From Clostridiales bacterium (GTDB lineage Bacteria; Bacillota; Clostridia; Saccharofermentanales; Saccharofermentanaceae): 64,000 nucleotides of DNA. Numbering within the stretch: the first letter of the stretch is position 1; every line of letters begins with the position of its first letter. The stretch is from NCBI GenBank assembly GCA_017510605.1, contig JAFWMQ010000015.1, forward strand, positions 434,001 to 498,000, read 5' to 3'. Shown here piece after piece: positions 37,628 to 47,301 of the stretch. The notes below the pieces were generated by a model. It was given only the letters and a program-made list of their open reading frames with translations, was not told where the DNA came from and made no database searches. The translations under genes and the position numbers were made by a program.

Positions 37628-39549
37628 CAGACTATTCTCTTAAAGTTCTTCTCATAATCTTTTTTCGAGACGGTGAAGAACGTTGGTCTTCCGTGTGCAC
37701 AATGATAAGGATCTTCAAGTTTGGAAAGGGCTTCTATAAGCTTCATTGCTTCCTGCTGCGTGATCTTATCTCCTGCTCTTATTGCTGCTTTGCATGCTGT
37801 GGTCTGAATGAGCTGATACCAGATCTCGGATTTGGACGGAACTTCACGTTTAAGGTCTGTAAGGATTGCACCGAACACCTCGGACTGTCTGCCTGCTTTA
37901 CCGAGAGGAACCGTTCTTACTGCTATCTGTCTGTCACCTAGCAGATCAAGTTCAAAGCCGTTTTCATTAAATCGTTCGATATTATCTTCAACAAAGCTGT
38001 AGTCTTCCCACGGGAGAGTCAGGATCTGAGGGGTCAGAACCTGCTCAACAGCCGGCTTTTCTCCGGGCTTTTTCTTCACCATAAACTCTTCGTATAAGAC
38101 TCTTTCATGAGCAGCGTGCTGGTCTACGATAAAGCAGACATCTTCATTTTGGAGAATGATATATGTCGAAAATATAATCCCTACAAAATCTGCTGCTGCA
38201 AGCCTGTCTATATCAGTAAGCGTCCTGTTTTCCTGAACATCCTCGATTATTGCGGGAGCATTAATCTCAGGAACAGTATCAGCAGGATCAACAGTCACCT
38301 GTTCAGGTTCGGAAACCACTTTATCAGGAGTCTCCTTAAGAGCTTCCATGTCAGGTTTAAACTCAGACAGGATCTTGAGGAGTTTATTGGCTGCGGCAGG
38401 ATCGCCCTGCTGCCCTAGTTTATGTGATACCGATGAAACTGATGAAGTATTTGCATAAGATTTCGAAGACGGTGTGGAGAAATCATATCTAAGCTGTGTT
38501 CCGTTGCTTTGGATTTCCTCTTCTTTAGAGGCGATACCGTTAAACATCGCGCCGGCTTCACCGCTTTTATTAAGCGCATCTTTTATACCGTGATAAACAA
38601 GTCTGAAGATATCACCATCGTTGCTGAACTTCACTTCAGCTTTCTGCGGATGGACATTAACATCAACTGTTCCCGGTTCACAATAGATCATCAGAAAACA
38701 AATCGGGAATTTATTCTTCATGACAGCATTCTTATATGCTTCATCTATTGCGGCAGATACAGTCTTGCTGTGGATCAGCCGGCCGTTTACAAATACGACC
38801 TGAAGGCCTCTGTTGCCTCTTACAAATGAAGTAAGACCGGTAAAGCCTTCTATCCTTCCGCCTTCATATTTGAAACTCACGGGGACCAGTGCTTTAGCAG
38901 TCTCTTTTCCGTATACAGCGTATACCGCGTCAAGAGAAGAGCCGTTTCCCGGAGTCGTGAACAGTGTTGACCCGTCCTTTATAAGCTTGATCGAGATCTC
39001 CGGAGTAATTATCGCGATCTTCTCGATAAGTCCGGTAATGTACATACCTTCAGTCGAATCTTTCTTTAAGAACTTATATCTCGCAGGAAGATTCTTGAAA
39101 AGATTTCTTACTTCAACAATTGTTCCGGCACAGGAAGCAACATCGTATATCCCGCTCAATGAGCCGTTCTCATAAACAACTTTTGTTCCGTTTCCTGAAT
39201 CCTTGATCCCTGTAATAAGGGTACAGTCTGAGCAGGCGGCAATCGAAGCCAAAGCTTCTCCCCTGAAACCCATTGTAGAGAGGGAATATATATCTTCGAT
39301 AGAGCGGAGTTTTGAAGTTGCATGTATAAGGAATGCCTTCTCAGCATCTTCCCTGTCCATACCGCATCCGTCATCAGTAACACGGATCAGAGAGATGCCT
39401 CCGCAGGTAAACTCAACTGTTATCCTGGAAGCGCCGCTGTCGATAGCATTATCAACAAGTTCTTTTACAACAGATACCGGACGTTCTATTACTTCTCCCG
39501 CTTTAATTGCATTTGCGGTCTTAGTATCTAATATATTAATTCTGCCCAA
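37627..39549 (-). CDS. mutL: DNA mismatch repair protein MutL
   Basis: The 640-residue protein has the GHKL ATPase N-terminus (ELVDNAIDSGASRITVEF, DDGCGM, GFRGEALASI) and a C-terminal domain with DQHAAHERVLYEE, which fits the metal-dependent endonuclease motif DQHA(X)2E(X)4E. A nicking MutL is expected where MutH is absent. The start overlaps the mutS stop by 14 bases. Confidence 0.96.
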   Translation of the reverse strand: MGRINILDTKTANAIKAGEVIERPVSVVKELVDNAIDSGASRITVEFTCGGISLIRVTDDGCGMDREDAEKAFLIHATSKLRSIEDIYSLSTMGFRGEALASIAACSDCTLITGIKDSGNGTKVVYENGSLSGIYDVASCAGTIVEVRNLFKNLPARYKFLKKDSTEGMYITGLIEKIAIITPEISIKLIKDGSTLFTTPGNGSSLDAVYAVYGKETAKALVPVSFKYEGGRIEGFTGLTSFVRGNRGLQVVFVNGRLIHSKTVSAAIDEAYKNAVMKNKFPICFLMIYCEPGTVDVNVHPQKAEVKFSNDGDIFRLVYHGIKDALNKSGEAGAMFNGIASKEEEIQSNGTQLRYDFSTPSSKSYANTSSVSSVSHKLGQQGDPAAANKLLKILSEFKPDMEALKETPDKVVSEPEQVTVDPADTVPEINAPAIIEDVQENRTLTDIDRLAAADFVGIIFSTYIILQNEDVCFIVDQHAAHERVLYEEFMVKKKPGEKPAVEQVLTPQILTLPWEDYSFVEDNIERFNENGFELDLLGDRQIAVRTVPLGKAGRQSEVFGAILTDLKREVPSKSEIWYQLIQTTACKAAIRAGDKITQQEAMKLIEALSKLEDPYHCAHGRPTFFTVSKKDYEKNFKRIV

Positions 39550-42265
39550 CGTCTTCCTCCGAGCACTTCTGCTTCAATTCATAAAGGATATTCATAGCCT
39601 CGATAGGTGTTAATCTCGTAGGATCCAGATCACGAAGCGTCTGACGGATCCGGTCTTCTTTCCTGTATACGACATTGTCAGGATTAAAGAAAGATTCCTG
39701 CCCGGGCATTACTTCAGTAGAAAGTTCTTCATCGTTACCTAAGGTCTCGCGATTGCCCTTGACCTTGAATCTGCCAATCCTCTCAAGTTCAGACAAAATA
39801 GCCTTGGAACGCTTGAGGACATCAGAAGGAAGTCCGGCAAGTCTTGCAACTTCGATACCATAACTGTCTGACGATCCGCCGTCAGATATCTTATGCAGGA
39901 ATGTTACGCTGTCACCTTCTTCTTTTACTTCAACATGATTGTTGTAAACACCCCGGCTAAGCCTCTCAAGCTGATTGAGTTCATGATAATGAGTTGCGAA
40001 AATTGTTCTCGAATAAAGAATATTCGGATCGACAATATATTCTATAACTGCCCATGCGATCGATAATCCGTCGTAAGTGCTGGTGCCTCTTCCTACCTCA
40101 TCAAGGAGCAGAAGGCTCTTTCTTGTAGCATTCTTGAGGATATATGAGACTTCCTTCATCTCTACCATGAACGTCGACTGTCCGGTAGATATATCATCAG
40201 ATGCGCCGATCCTGGTAAAGATGTGATCAACGAGTCCGATCCTCGCACTAGCAGCAGGGACAAAAGAACCGATCTGTGCCATAAGGACTATTAAAGCGGT
40301 TTGTCTCATAAATGTCGATTTACCGGCCATATTCGGACCGGTAAGGACCATGAGTCTCTTTTCTTCATCCATGGATATATCATTAGGCACGAACGTCTCA
40401 TGCGATGCTCTCATCATCTGTTCTACAACAGGATGTCTGCCGCCTTTTATCTCAATGATCTCTGAATCATCGATAGCGGGTTTTACATAATTCTCGACTT
40501 CAGCAAGTTCGGCAAGTGATGTTACTACATCTGTCTGAGCAATAGCCCTGGCAGTATCGAAAAGCTTCTGTGATCTCGAAGCAACAAGATCTCTGACTTC
40601 AGTAAAGAGCTCATATTCAAGAGCAATACGTCTTGATGAAGCACTGACGATCTTTTCTTCCAGCTCTTTTATCTGAGGAGTGATATATCTTTCGTTATTG
40701 ACCAGAGTCTGTTTTCTCACATATTCTTCGGGAACCTTATCAGACTGGCTTCTCGGTATATCTATAAAGTATCCGAAGACCTTGTTATAACCGATCTTCA
40801 GTGTCTTTATGCCTGTTCTCTCACGTTCGTTATTCTCAAGCTGCATGATGTACTCTTTTGCATTCTTGGCAAGGTCATACAGTTCATCGCACTCGGCAGA
40901 ATATCCGCGCTTGATGATGTCACCGTCTTTAACTGTAACGGGAGCATCCTCGCTGATCGCTTTTTCGAGCACCTCAAGAACGTCAGAAAGCGGATCCATG
41001 GAAGCCTTGATCTCTTTGAACAGTCCTTTGGAGAACTCATTAAGGCCGTCTATTACAAATGGTATTTTCCGGAGCGAATTGCGAAGTGACAGAAGATCCC
41101 TTGCATTGCAGGTCCCGAGCGATACTTTTCCGGCAAGACGTTCCATATCATAAAGCCCCGAGAGGCCTTCTATTATTTGCTGGCGTGCCATGTATTTATC
41201 TTTTGCCTCTTCAACAGCATCGAGTCTTCTGCCGATAGCTTTGACCGAGATCAAAGGTTCTTCGACCCATTTGCGGAGAAGTCTGGCACCCATAGATGTC
41301 TTTGTTCTGTCTATTGCCCAAAGGAGTGAACCTTTCTTCTGCTTTGTCCTGATCGTGGATGTAAGTTCCAGTCCGTTCCGTGTCGCAATATCAAGTTCCA
41401 TCGAATCGGAGATCTTGTAGCATCTGACTGCATCAAGATGTCTGACCTTATCAGTCTGGGTCTCTTCAGCATACAAAATAAGCGCGGAACATGCGCAAAA
41501 CATCATCTCGGGATTGGTAAAGATCTTCGCATCCTGAACGGCAGTTCCGCTGTTCCTGAAAAGGCTCTCTGCAAAATCCCTGTCATTACGGCGTGTAAGG
41601 GCTATATCAGTTCCATTTCTGATAGCTGATATTTCAGGGGTATCCTCAAAATTCGAATTATAGATTATCTCTGAAGGGGAATACTTACCTATCAGGTTGA
41701 TAAGGTGCTCCCCGTTATCCGTTAATGTCAGTTGTGTAGCTTCAAAGTCGCCGGTAGATATATCTGCGCAGGCAACGCCGAATTGTGATCCGACACAATA
41801 AATGCTCATTAAGAAGTTATTCTTGCGGTCCTCAAGTCCGCCCGATTCAGTGATCGTGCCGGGTGTAAGTATCTTTATGATCCCTCTCTTAACAAGACCT
41901 GCAGCAACTGAAGGATCTTCAAGCTGCTCACAGATAGCAACTTTATATCCCGCCTGAACAAGCCTGTTGGCATATGTTGAATATGCGTGAAAAGGGATGC
42001 CGCACATCGGAGCCCTGTAGCCCGAACCGCAGTCCCTTCTGGTGAGTGCGAGTTCAAGGATCTTAGAGCCTTTTACCGCATCATCGAAAAACATCTCATA
42101 GAAGTCACCGAGCCTGTAGAAAAGAAATGAATCCTGACATTTAGCCTTCATCTCAGCATAATGCTGCATCATCGGAGAAAGCTCATCAGGCTTCAGATCA
42201 GTAATACTCATTGGAAACTGACCGGCTGCTTTTATATTATTCTCATCAAAACCGTTATCAGTCAC
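39536..42265 (-). CDS. mutS: DNA mismatch repair protein MutS
   Basis: The 909-residue protein has the mismatch-binding motif FYEMFFDDA near residue 55, Walker A GPNMAGKSTFMRQ, and Walker B SLLLLDEVGRGTS. Translation starts at GTG 42265, eight bases after GGGAG. The order miaB-mutS-mutL-miaA is typical for clostridia, and short gaps suggest one operon. Confidence 0.96.
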   Translation of the reverse strand: MTDNGFDENNIKAAGQFPMSITDLKPDELSPMMQHYAEMKAKCQDSFLFYRLGDFYEMFFDDAVKGSKILELALTRRDCGSGYRAPMCGIPFHAYSTYANRLVQAGYKVAICEQLEDPSVAAGLVKRGIIKILTPGTITESGGLEDRKNNFLMSIYCVGSQFGVACADISTGDFEATQLTLTDNGEHLINLIGKYSPSEIIYNSNFEDTPEISAIRNGTDIALTRRNDRDFAESLFRNSGTAVQDAKIFTNPEMMFCACSALILYAEETQTDKVRHLDAVRCYKISDSMELDIATRNGLELTSTIRTKQKKGSLLWAIDRTKTSMGARLLRKWVEEPLISVKAIGRRLDAVEEAKDKYMARQQIIEGLSGLYDMERLAGKVSLGTCNARDLLSLRNSLRKIPFVIDGLNEFSKGLFKEIKASMDPLSDVLEVLEKAISEDAPVTVKDGDIIKRGYSAECDELYDLAKNAKEYIMQLENNERERTGIKTLKIGYNKVFGYFIDIPRSQSDKVPEEYVRKQTLVNNERYITPQIKELEEKIVSASSRRIALEYELFTEVRDLVASRSQKLFDTARAIAQTDVVTSLAELAEVENYVKPAIDDSEIIEIKGGRHPVVEQMMRASHETFVPNDISMDEEKRLMVLTGPNMAGKSTFMRQTALIVLMAQIGSFVPAASARIGLVDHIFTRIGASDDISTGQSTFMVEMKEVSYILKNATRKSLLLLDEVGRGTSTYDGLSIAWAVIEYIVDPNILYSRTIFATHYHELNQLERLSRGVYNNHVEVKEEGDSVTFLHKISDGGSSDSYGIEVARLAGLPSDVLKRSKAILSELERIGRFKVKGNRETLGNDEELSTEVMPGQESFFNPDNVVYRKEDRIRQTLRDLDPTRLTPIEAMNILYELKQKCSEEDVGQN

Positions 42266-42268
42266 GAA

Positions 42269-43732
42269 TTATTCTCCCTTCAGGCTGACAAGCTCGCCGT
42301 CTACAGAATAAGGTCTGGCACGGTCGATCCTTACCTCACAGAGCTTTCCCTCGAGCATATCGGGACCTATCTCTATTCCAAGTTCTTCAGGAATCGTAAA
42401 ATTGACCAGATGATTTGTTATTGTTCTTCCGCTGAATGTCATATCTCCGGCTTTGCTGATACCTTCGATAAGGACTTCCAATGTCTTTCCGACAAGTCTC
42501 TTATTTGATTCCTCGGCATAACGGTTAGTATATTCCATAAGCCTTCCAAATCGTTCGGTGACTACATCCTGCGGTATCTGATTCTCAAAAGACGCTGCTT
42601 TGGTACCGGGTCTTGCAGAATACTGGAATGTAAATGCCGCGTCGAATTTTGCAGCATCTACGGCTTTCAGAGTTTCAACAAAATCTTCTTCTGTCTCTCC
42701 GGGGAATCCTACGATAATATCCGTAGTAAGAGATCCGCCTTCTACTTTAGAGCGGAAAGTGTCCGCAATCTCCAGGAATCTGCTTATTGTGTAAGGGCGG
42801 TTCATGTCCTTAAGCACCTTATCCGAACCGGACTGCATAGCGAGGTGGAGATGCTTTTCCACATTAGGTTTTGAGGCCATGATGTCGATTACCTCATCAG
42901 AAAGATCCTTCGGATGTGAAGACATGAATCTTACTCTGGAAAACTCCTTGAAATCAGATGCCCTGCTAAGGATATCCGCAAAAGTCTTTCCGTCCTCACC
43001 CTTGTAGGAATTAACATTCTGTCCGAGAAGCATGACTTCCTTATAACCTTTACCGGCAAGTTCTTCAAGTTCTCTTACGATCTCATCAAAGCTTCTGGAG
43101 CGCTCCCTCCCCCTGGCATAAGGAACAATGCAATAAGAACAGAAGTTGTTACACCCGTACATGATCGGAACGAGAGCTCTGAACTTTCTCTTTCTGTCAA
43201 TCGGGAAAAAGCTGTCTTCAGCTATATAATCATCGGCTGAGATATTTACCATCTGCTTGTTTTGTCTGATGGAATCTCTAAGCAGGACCGGGAATCTGTG
43301 TAATTGCTGGGGATCGAAAACAAGATCCACATAGGGATAGGATTTCTTTATTCTGGCAACATTCTCAGGCACCTTCATCATACATCCGCAGACGGCAATG
43401 ATAACGTCCCTGTCATTCTTTTTCAAAGTCTTGAACACGCCAAGATTGCCAAAAAGGTGTCTGTCGGCATTCTCTCTGATCGAACAGGTATTAAATACGA
43501 TTACATCTGCATCATCAAGTTCTCCGCCCTCAGATGCATTAAGCCCCATGGCAAAAAGCATTCCGGAGAGCTTCTCGGAATCAGATTCATTGAGCTGACA
43601 GCCGTATGTCAGAACGTTATATGTCAGTTTTCTGCCTTTTCGAGCTGATAAAGAAGAAAAATATTCTTTAAGCTCTGTAACAGCGGAATCGAACTCCAGC
43701 CTGTCCTTTTCAGTTGTCTTTATTACCGTCAT
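42269..43732 (-). CDS. miaB: tRNA-2-methylthio-N6-dimethylallyladenosine synthase
   Basis: The 487-residue protein has the MTTase N-terminal domain (YGCQLNESDSEKL, FNTCSIRENAD), the radical-SAM CxxxCxxC cluster in GCNNFCSYCIVPYARG and a C-terminal TRAM domain. It is the classic MiaB, not a close RimO or MtaB. It lies three bases before mutS in the same operon and starts behind AGGGG. Confidence 0.96.
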   Translation of the reverse strand: MTVIKTTEKDRLEFDSAVTELKEYFSSLSARKGRKLTYNVLTYGCQLNESDSEKLSGMLFAMGLNASEGGELDDADVIVFNTCSIRENADRHLFGNLGVFKTLKKNDRDVIIAVCGCMMKVPENVARIKKSYPYVDLVFDPQQLHRFPVLLRDSIRQNKQMVNISADDYIAEDSFFPIDRKRKFRALVPIMYGCNNFCSYCIVPYARGRERSRSFDEIVRELEELAGKGYKEVMLLGQNVNSYKGEDGKTFADILSRASDFKEFSRVRFMSSHPKDLSDEVIDIMASKPNVEKHLHLAMQSGSDKVLKDMNRPYTISRFLEIADTFRSKVEGGSLTTDIIVGFPGETEEDFVETLKAVDAAKFDAAFTFQYSARPGTKAASFENQIPQDVVTERFGRLMEYTNRYAEESNKRLVGKTLEVLIEGISKAGDMTFSGRTITNHLVNFTIPEELGIEIGPDMLEGKLCEVRIDRARPYSVDGELVSLKGE

Positions 43733-43875
43733 TTATAACCCCTTTTTATAACCTTGCTAATTATACAGTAAATCCATTCGTATTTTTATTAAAAATTAAT
43801 CTACACGCCGAATATTTGTTTTTTTTATAAAAAACTATAAAATGTACTCGTCTATCAAATAATAAGGGAGATAAC

Positions 43876-45303
43876 ATGTCTTTATTCGGCAAAAAGATCG
43901 CAGCCGGTCTGACGGCTTTTATCCTGGCGCTTACATCATTTTGGGCATTTGCCGGGAATATTGTTCATGCCCTGGACTTCGGTGATGATCCTAACGATTC
44001 GATCGTAACAGAAGCTGAGCGCAAGACAGATCTCCTTAACGAAGTTCATGAAAATGCTCCGGATGTCTCTGCTGCATCTTTCATCTTATATGACGCAAAC
44101 AGCGGTGCAATCCTTCTCGGTAAAGATTACGATGTCCAGAAAGAACCTGCTTCAATGACAAAGGTAATGACCGTTCTTCTTGCCATGGAACGTCTCGACC
44201 AGAGCGAGATGGTCACAATTACTGAAGAAATGGCAGAAGCAATGGATGCGATCACTCCGGATTACGTTAAGCTCGGTCTTCAGGAAGGCGAAGTAATAAG
44301 TGTTAAAGATCTTGTCTATTCCGCTGTTCTTAAATCAGCAAATGACGCAAGCCTTGTTCTCGGTATGTACATGGCCGGAACCGAAGCCCAATTCTGCGAG
44401 CTGATGAACGCAAAGGCATCTGAGATCGGGTGTACAAACACCCACTTCTCATCCGCATTCGGTCTTTCAACCCCCGATAATGTCACAACACCCTATGACA
44501 TGGCCCTGATACTTAACGAGGCAGTTAACAATACCAGTTATACCGAGATTGCGAAAACACTTAATTACACGATCGACGCTACAAATAAATACAGCAGCGA
44601 AAGAGAACTTAACAACGGAAATAAGTTTGTCAGCACCACAACTTACGGTTACGAACCGTATATCGGAGGAAAGACAGGCTTTACCAATACCGCAGGTTAC
44701 ACGATCTGTGCCGCTGCCAAAAGGAATAACAGAACACTTATTGGTTGTATATTCAATGCTGATGACCCTGATATCAGATATGGCGACCTGATCAGTCTTT
44801 TTGAATTCGGATTCTCAACATTTGCAACAGTAGAAATAACTGACAGTGAATTTGCTCCTCTTATCGAGGAAGCTAATCTGCAGATAGCCGACCTTTTGTC
44901 TGACACCAACCTTTTCGTATCAGAGCAGCATGTCGCATTAGACCAATATATTACTACAACGTCATCCAGAGCACAGCTCGGAAGCACCAACAGGATCGAC
45001 CTCTCACAGGCCATGATAGACACCCAGGCAAATAAACAGACGCTTGAGATACCGCTATGCAAAGTATATTCCGACAAAACGTATCTCATAGGAACTCTTG
45101 TAATAGAGATTCAGAAAAAAGCCGGAGTTGTTGAAGTAAATCCTGAGAAGATCACCAACCTTACAAGTGTCAGGAAGGTTCTGATAACATTTGCTGTTTT
45201 ATCCGGACTGCTACTCCTGCTCGTTATAATTCTCCTTATATTCCGCGCATGGATCATCAAGCGGAGAAGAGACGAAGTAAGAAAACGGGCAAATATGCTT
45301 TGA
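43876..45303 (+). CDS. D-alanyl-D-alanine carboxypeptidase (DacF/PBP5-type)
   Basis: The 475-residue protein has an N-terminal signal sequence, then catalytic motifs SMTK (Ser93/Lys96), SAN (154-156) and KTG near residue 258. The C-terminus has a PBP5-associated-like part and a membrane helix followed by a basic tail. It trims the terminal D-Ala of peptidoglycan peptides outside the cell. The C-terminal helix plus basic tail is a stable anchor rather than the amphipathic helix of PBP5. GGGAG precedes ATG 43876. Confidence 0.92.
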   Translation: MSLFGKKIAAGLTAFILALTSFWAFAGNIVHALDFGDDPNDSIVTEAERKTDLLNEVHENAPDVSAASFILYDANSGAILLGKDYDVQKEPASMTKVMTVLLAMERLDQSEMVTITEEMAEAMDAITPDYVKLGLQEGEVISVKDLVYSAVLKSANDASLVLGMYMAGTEAQFCELMNAKASEIGCTNTHFSSAFGLSTPDNVTTPYDMALILNEAVNNTSYTEIAKTLNYTIDATNKYSSERELNNGNKFVSTTTYGYEPYIGGKTGFTNTAGYTICAAAKRNNRTLIGCIFNADDPDIRYGDLISLFEFGFSTFATVEITDSEFAPLIEEANLQIADLLSDTNLFVSEQHVALDQYITTTSSRAQLGSTNRIDLSQAMIDTQANKQTLEIPLCKVYSDKTYLIGTLVIEIQKKAGVVEVNPEKITNLTSVRKVLITFAVLSGLLLLLVIILLIFRAWIIKRRRDEVRKRANML

Positions 45304-45306
45304 TCT

Positions 45307-45735
45307 TCAGGCTTCCAGATTATTACAGTCCTGACAGATGCCATAAAACACAGTGCGTTTGGGATCCAACAAAAATCCGTGTTCTTCCGATAAATGCTCA
45401 AAGAAACCGTTGATCTCATCACAGTTCAGATGGATCAGCTTCCCGCATTTCTCACACTTCATGTGATAGCATTTACCGCTGCTGCAGTGATCGGTGCCGA
45501 TGTATTCATAGCAAGCAGGAGATTTCTCATCGATAATATATTTATTTACCAGGCCATCAGTGGTCAGGCGGTCCAAACGTCTGTATATGGTAGCCTGTCC
45601 GATATTTATGCCCTGAGCACGGAAGTGATCGGATATTTCCTGACTTGTAAAGTGGGATCCGGCATTGTCCTTAAGGAAATTCAGTATCTCACATGACTGC
45701 TTAGTATTATATGAACCGCTTTTTGTTCTTGGCAT
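45307..45735 (-). CDS. Fur-family metal regulator
   Basis: The 142-residue protein has the winged helix of Fur proteins (SQEISDHFRAQGINIGQATIYRRLDRL) and two CxxC pairs, CEKC and CQDC, that form the structural zinc site. Fur, Zur and PerR cannot be separated surely by sequence; the Cys-rich segment HCSSGKCYH before the first pair is unusual and could favour zinc sensing. A possible operator lies 22 bases upstream. It converges with the DacF-type gene. Confidence 0.9.
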   Translation of the reverse strand: MPRTKSGSYNTKQSCEILNFLKDNAGSHFTSQEISDHFRAQGINIGQATIYRRLDRLTTDGLVNKYIIDEKSPACYEYIGTDHCSSGKCYHMKCEKCGKLIHLNCDEINGFFEHLSEEHGFLLDPKRTVFYGICQDCNNLEA

Positions 45736-45757
45736 CCTGATTCACTCCGTTCCAAAT

Positions 45758-45772
45758 TGAAAACGGTTATCA
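45758..45772. promoter_or_regulatory. Possible Fur/Zur-type operator
   Basis: TGAAAACGGTTATCA is a near-palindrome (TGAtAA-ccg-TTtTCA on the other strand) that overlaps a TATAAA-like element upstream of the Fur-family gene. It has the AT-rich inverted-repeat form of Fur-superfamily sites; the exact regulator is inferred from position only. Confidence 0.4.
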
Positions 45773-45817
45773 TTTTATATTGTTAGACATCAAAGTCAAT
45801 AACGATAAAGTAGAGCC

Positions 45818-46399
45818 TTATTTCTGATGTTTAAGTATCGCATCGCGGAAATGATCGGCATTTTCTATACCTTCCTTAACACAAGAAGACGTGATCATAT
45901 GCATGCGTCTTGAAGTAAATGTCGGAATTCTCATTCTTTTATTCTTGTATCTGAACTGGAAATACACATATCTCGTCGTGTTTACGGGACCACTCATATA
46001 TGATGATGCAACATCTGTGAGTTCATCAGCCTGAGCCATCTGAAATTTGAATGGATTCAGATAGGATACATATGCTACTCTCCCTGTTCCTTCGTCTATC
46101 CTTAGTATCGAGCCGGCCGTGCCAAAGTCAGAGTTAATAAATGTATATGTCTTTCCGAAGTTTTGTGCCTTTGAATTCTTTTCCATTGTTTTCTTCGCGA
46201 TTCGACCGTTGTTCTTATTAGCACAGGCAACATAGATTATCGTAACGAGCGGCAATGTGAGCGGAAGCCAGTTCTTCAGGCTTGTTACAGGAATATTCTC
46301 GTTAAATGAGATAAAACCAAAGCCCATTGCAAAAAGCCAGCTGATAATGAAAACAATAACAATCTGAAGCAGAATAAACAGAAAACTGTATTTTTTCAT
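45818..46399 (-). CDS. Membrane protein with PH-like domain
   Basis: The 193-residue protein has two N-terminal membrane helices (about 5-30 and 42-60) and a soluble C-terminal domain. That domain shares NFGKTYTFIN, IDEGTGR and NPFKFQMA with residues 75-195 of the protein at 50577, so the two are paralogues. The beta-rich pattern with a conserved NPF-like turn resembles bacterial PH-like domains, as in DUF4428-type proteins; this is inference. It is last in the four-gene run from 49105. Confidence 0.7.
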   Translation of the reverse strand: MKKYSFLFILLQIVIVFIISWLFAMGFGFISFNENIPVTSLKNWLPLTLPLVTIIYVACANKNNGRIAKKTMEKNSKAQNFGKTYTFINSDFGTAGSILRIDEGTGRVAYVSYLNPFKFQMAQADELTDVASSYMSGPVNTTRYVYFQFRYKNKRMRIPTFTSRRMHMITSSCVKEGIENADHFRDAILKHQK

Positions 46400-46413
46400 T
46401 TTTATGTCTGATC

Positions 46414-47301
46414 CTACAATTCATAATAGAAGAGCAACGGCTTTTCAGGATGTTGTCTTCTTTCCATGATCACCTCTTCATACAAAAGGTCCTTGTCAAA
46501 GCCGCCGCGCCAGTAATACTCGTAATCCGATGCCTCAGGCGAATATACATGTTCCTTCGGATCGAGAGTTACTTTGCCCTTTGTGTCTACAGTAAGACCG
46601 TCTATTGCTACACAGTTATAGACTTCTTTTTCGCGCCCGTCAGATGTCTTAAATACGGTCTTAACGAATGAATATACAGTGTTGTCTTCCTCTGTTGTCA
46701 AAAGGTATGTCGAGACAATCTCAGGCTCCTGCGACATAACCCATATCTCGTCATCGACCTCCTTCTCTTTCTCCTCATACTCAGAGCTTTCAAAGTCATA
46801 GACAAGACTCTCGATCTTTTTAAGGGCTTTGGGAGAATTTTCCAGTTCTGTCTTAGTTACACGCGTAGTTACTGACTGTTCAGCCTTTGCGATACGGTTT
46901 TCTTTCTCCCTCGCCGCCCTTTTCTCATCATTCTTCAAGGAAAATTGAACAAGGGAAATGATTCCTGCAGATATCAGAGTAATGACAATGAACGTTTTGA
47001 TTCCGAAGAATAAACTCTTCTTCAGATTCTCACGCCTCTTAATTATTTCTTCCTCTTCGCGCACTTTCTCCTGAGCTATTTTCCCCGCTTCCGTTATCTT
47101 GTAGTATTCGTTTAGTTCGTTAGTCTCTTTAGCAAGTGCCTGACGTATGTAAGTCTCCGCATTTACGGTTTTCTCGTACTCGATATCTGACGCATCTTTC
47201 TCAATATAGAAAGATGCTCCGCAGAAAGCACAGACGAGTTTTCCGTCTTCGAGATGAAGAGGTGCATTACAGTTTTTACAACTCATGACCTTAAGTTTCA
47301 T
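46414..47301 (-). CDS. Zinc-ribbon membrane protein (paralogue 3 of 3)
   Basis: The 295-residue protein from ATG 47301 has a zinc ribbon with Cys8, 11, 24 and 27, a charged helical segment, a membrane helix (about 100-122) and an outside domain of about 170 residues. I chose this start because GGAGG is eight bases upstream and the ATG overlaps the preceding stop (ATGA). The C-terminal end contains WRGGFDKDLLYEEVIMERR, which aligns with the end of the next paralogue. It ends with TAG. No known family was recognised beyond the ribbon. Confidence 0.78.
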   Translation of the reverse strand: MKLKVMSCKNCNAPLHLEDGKLVCAFCGASFYIEKDASDIEYEKTVNAETYIRQALAKETNELNEYYKITEAGKIAQEKVREEEEIIKRRENLKKSLFFGIKTFIVITLISAGIISLVQFSLKNDEKRAAREKENRIAKAEQSVTTRVTKTELENSPKALKKIESLVYDFESSEYEEKEKEVDDEIWVMSQEPEIVSTYLLTTEEDNTVYSFVKTVFKTSDGREKEVYNCVAIDGLTVDTKGKVTLDPKEHVYSPEASDYEYYWRGGFDKDLLYEEVIMERRQHPEKPLLFYYEL

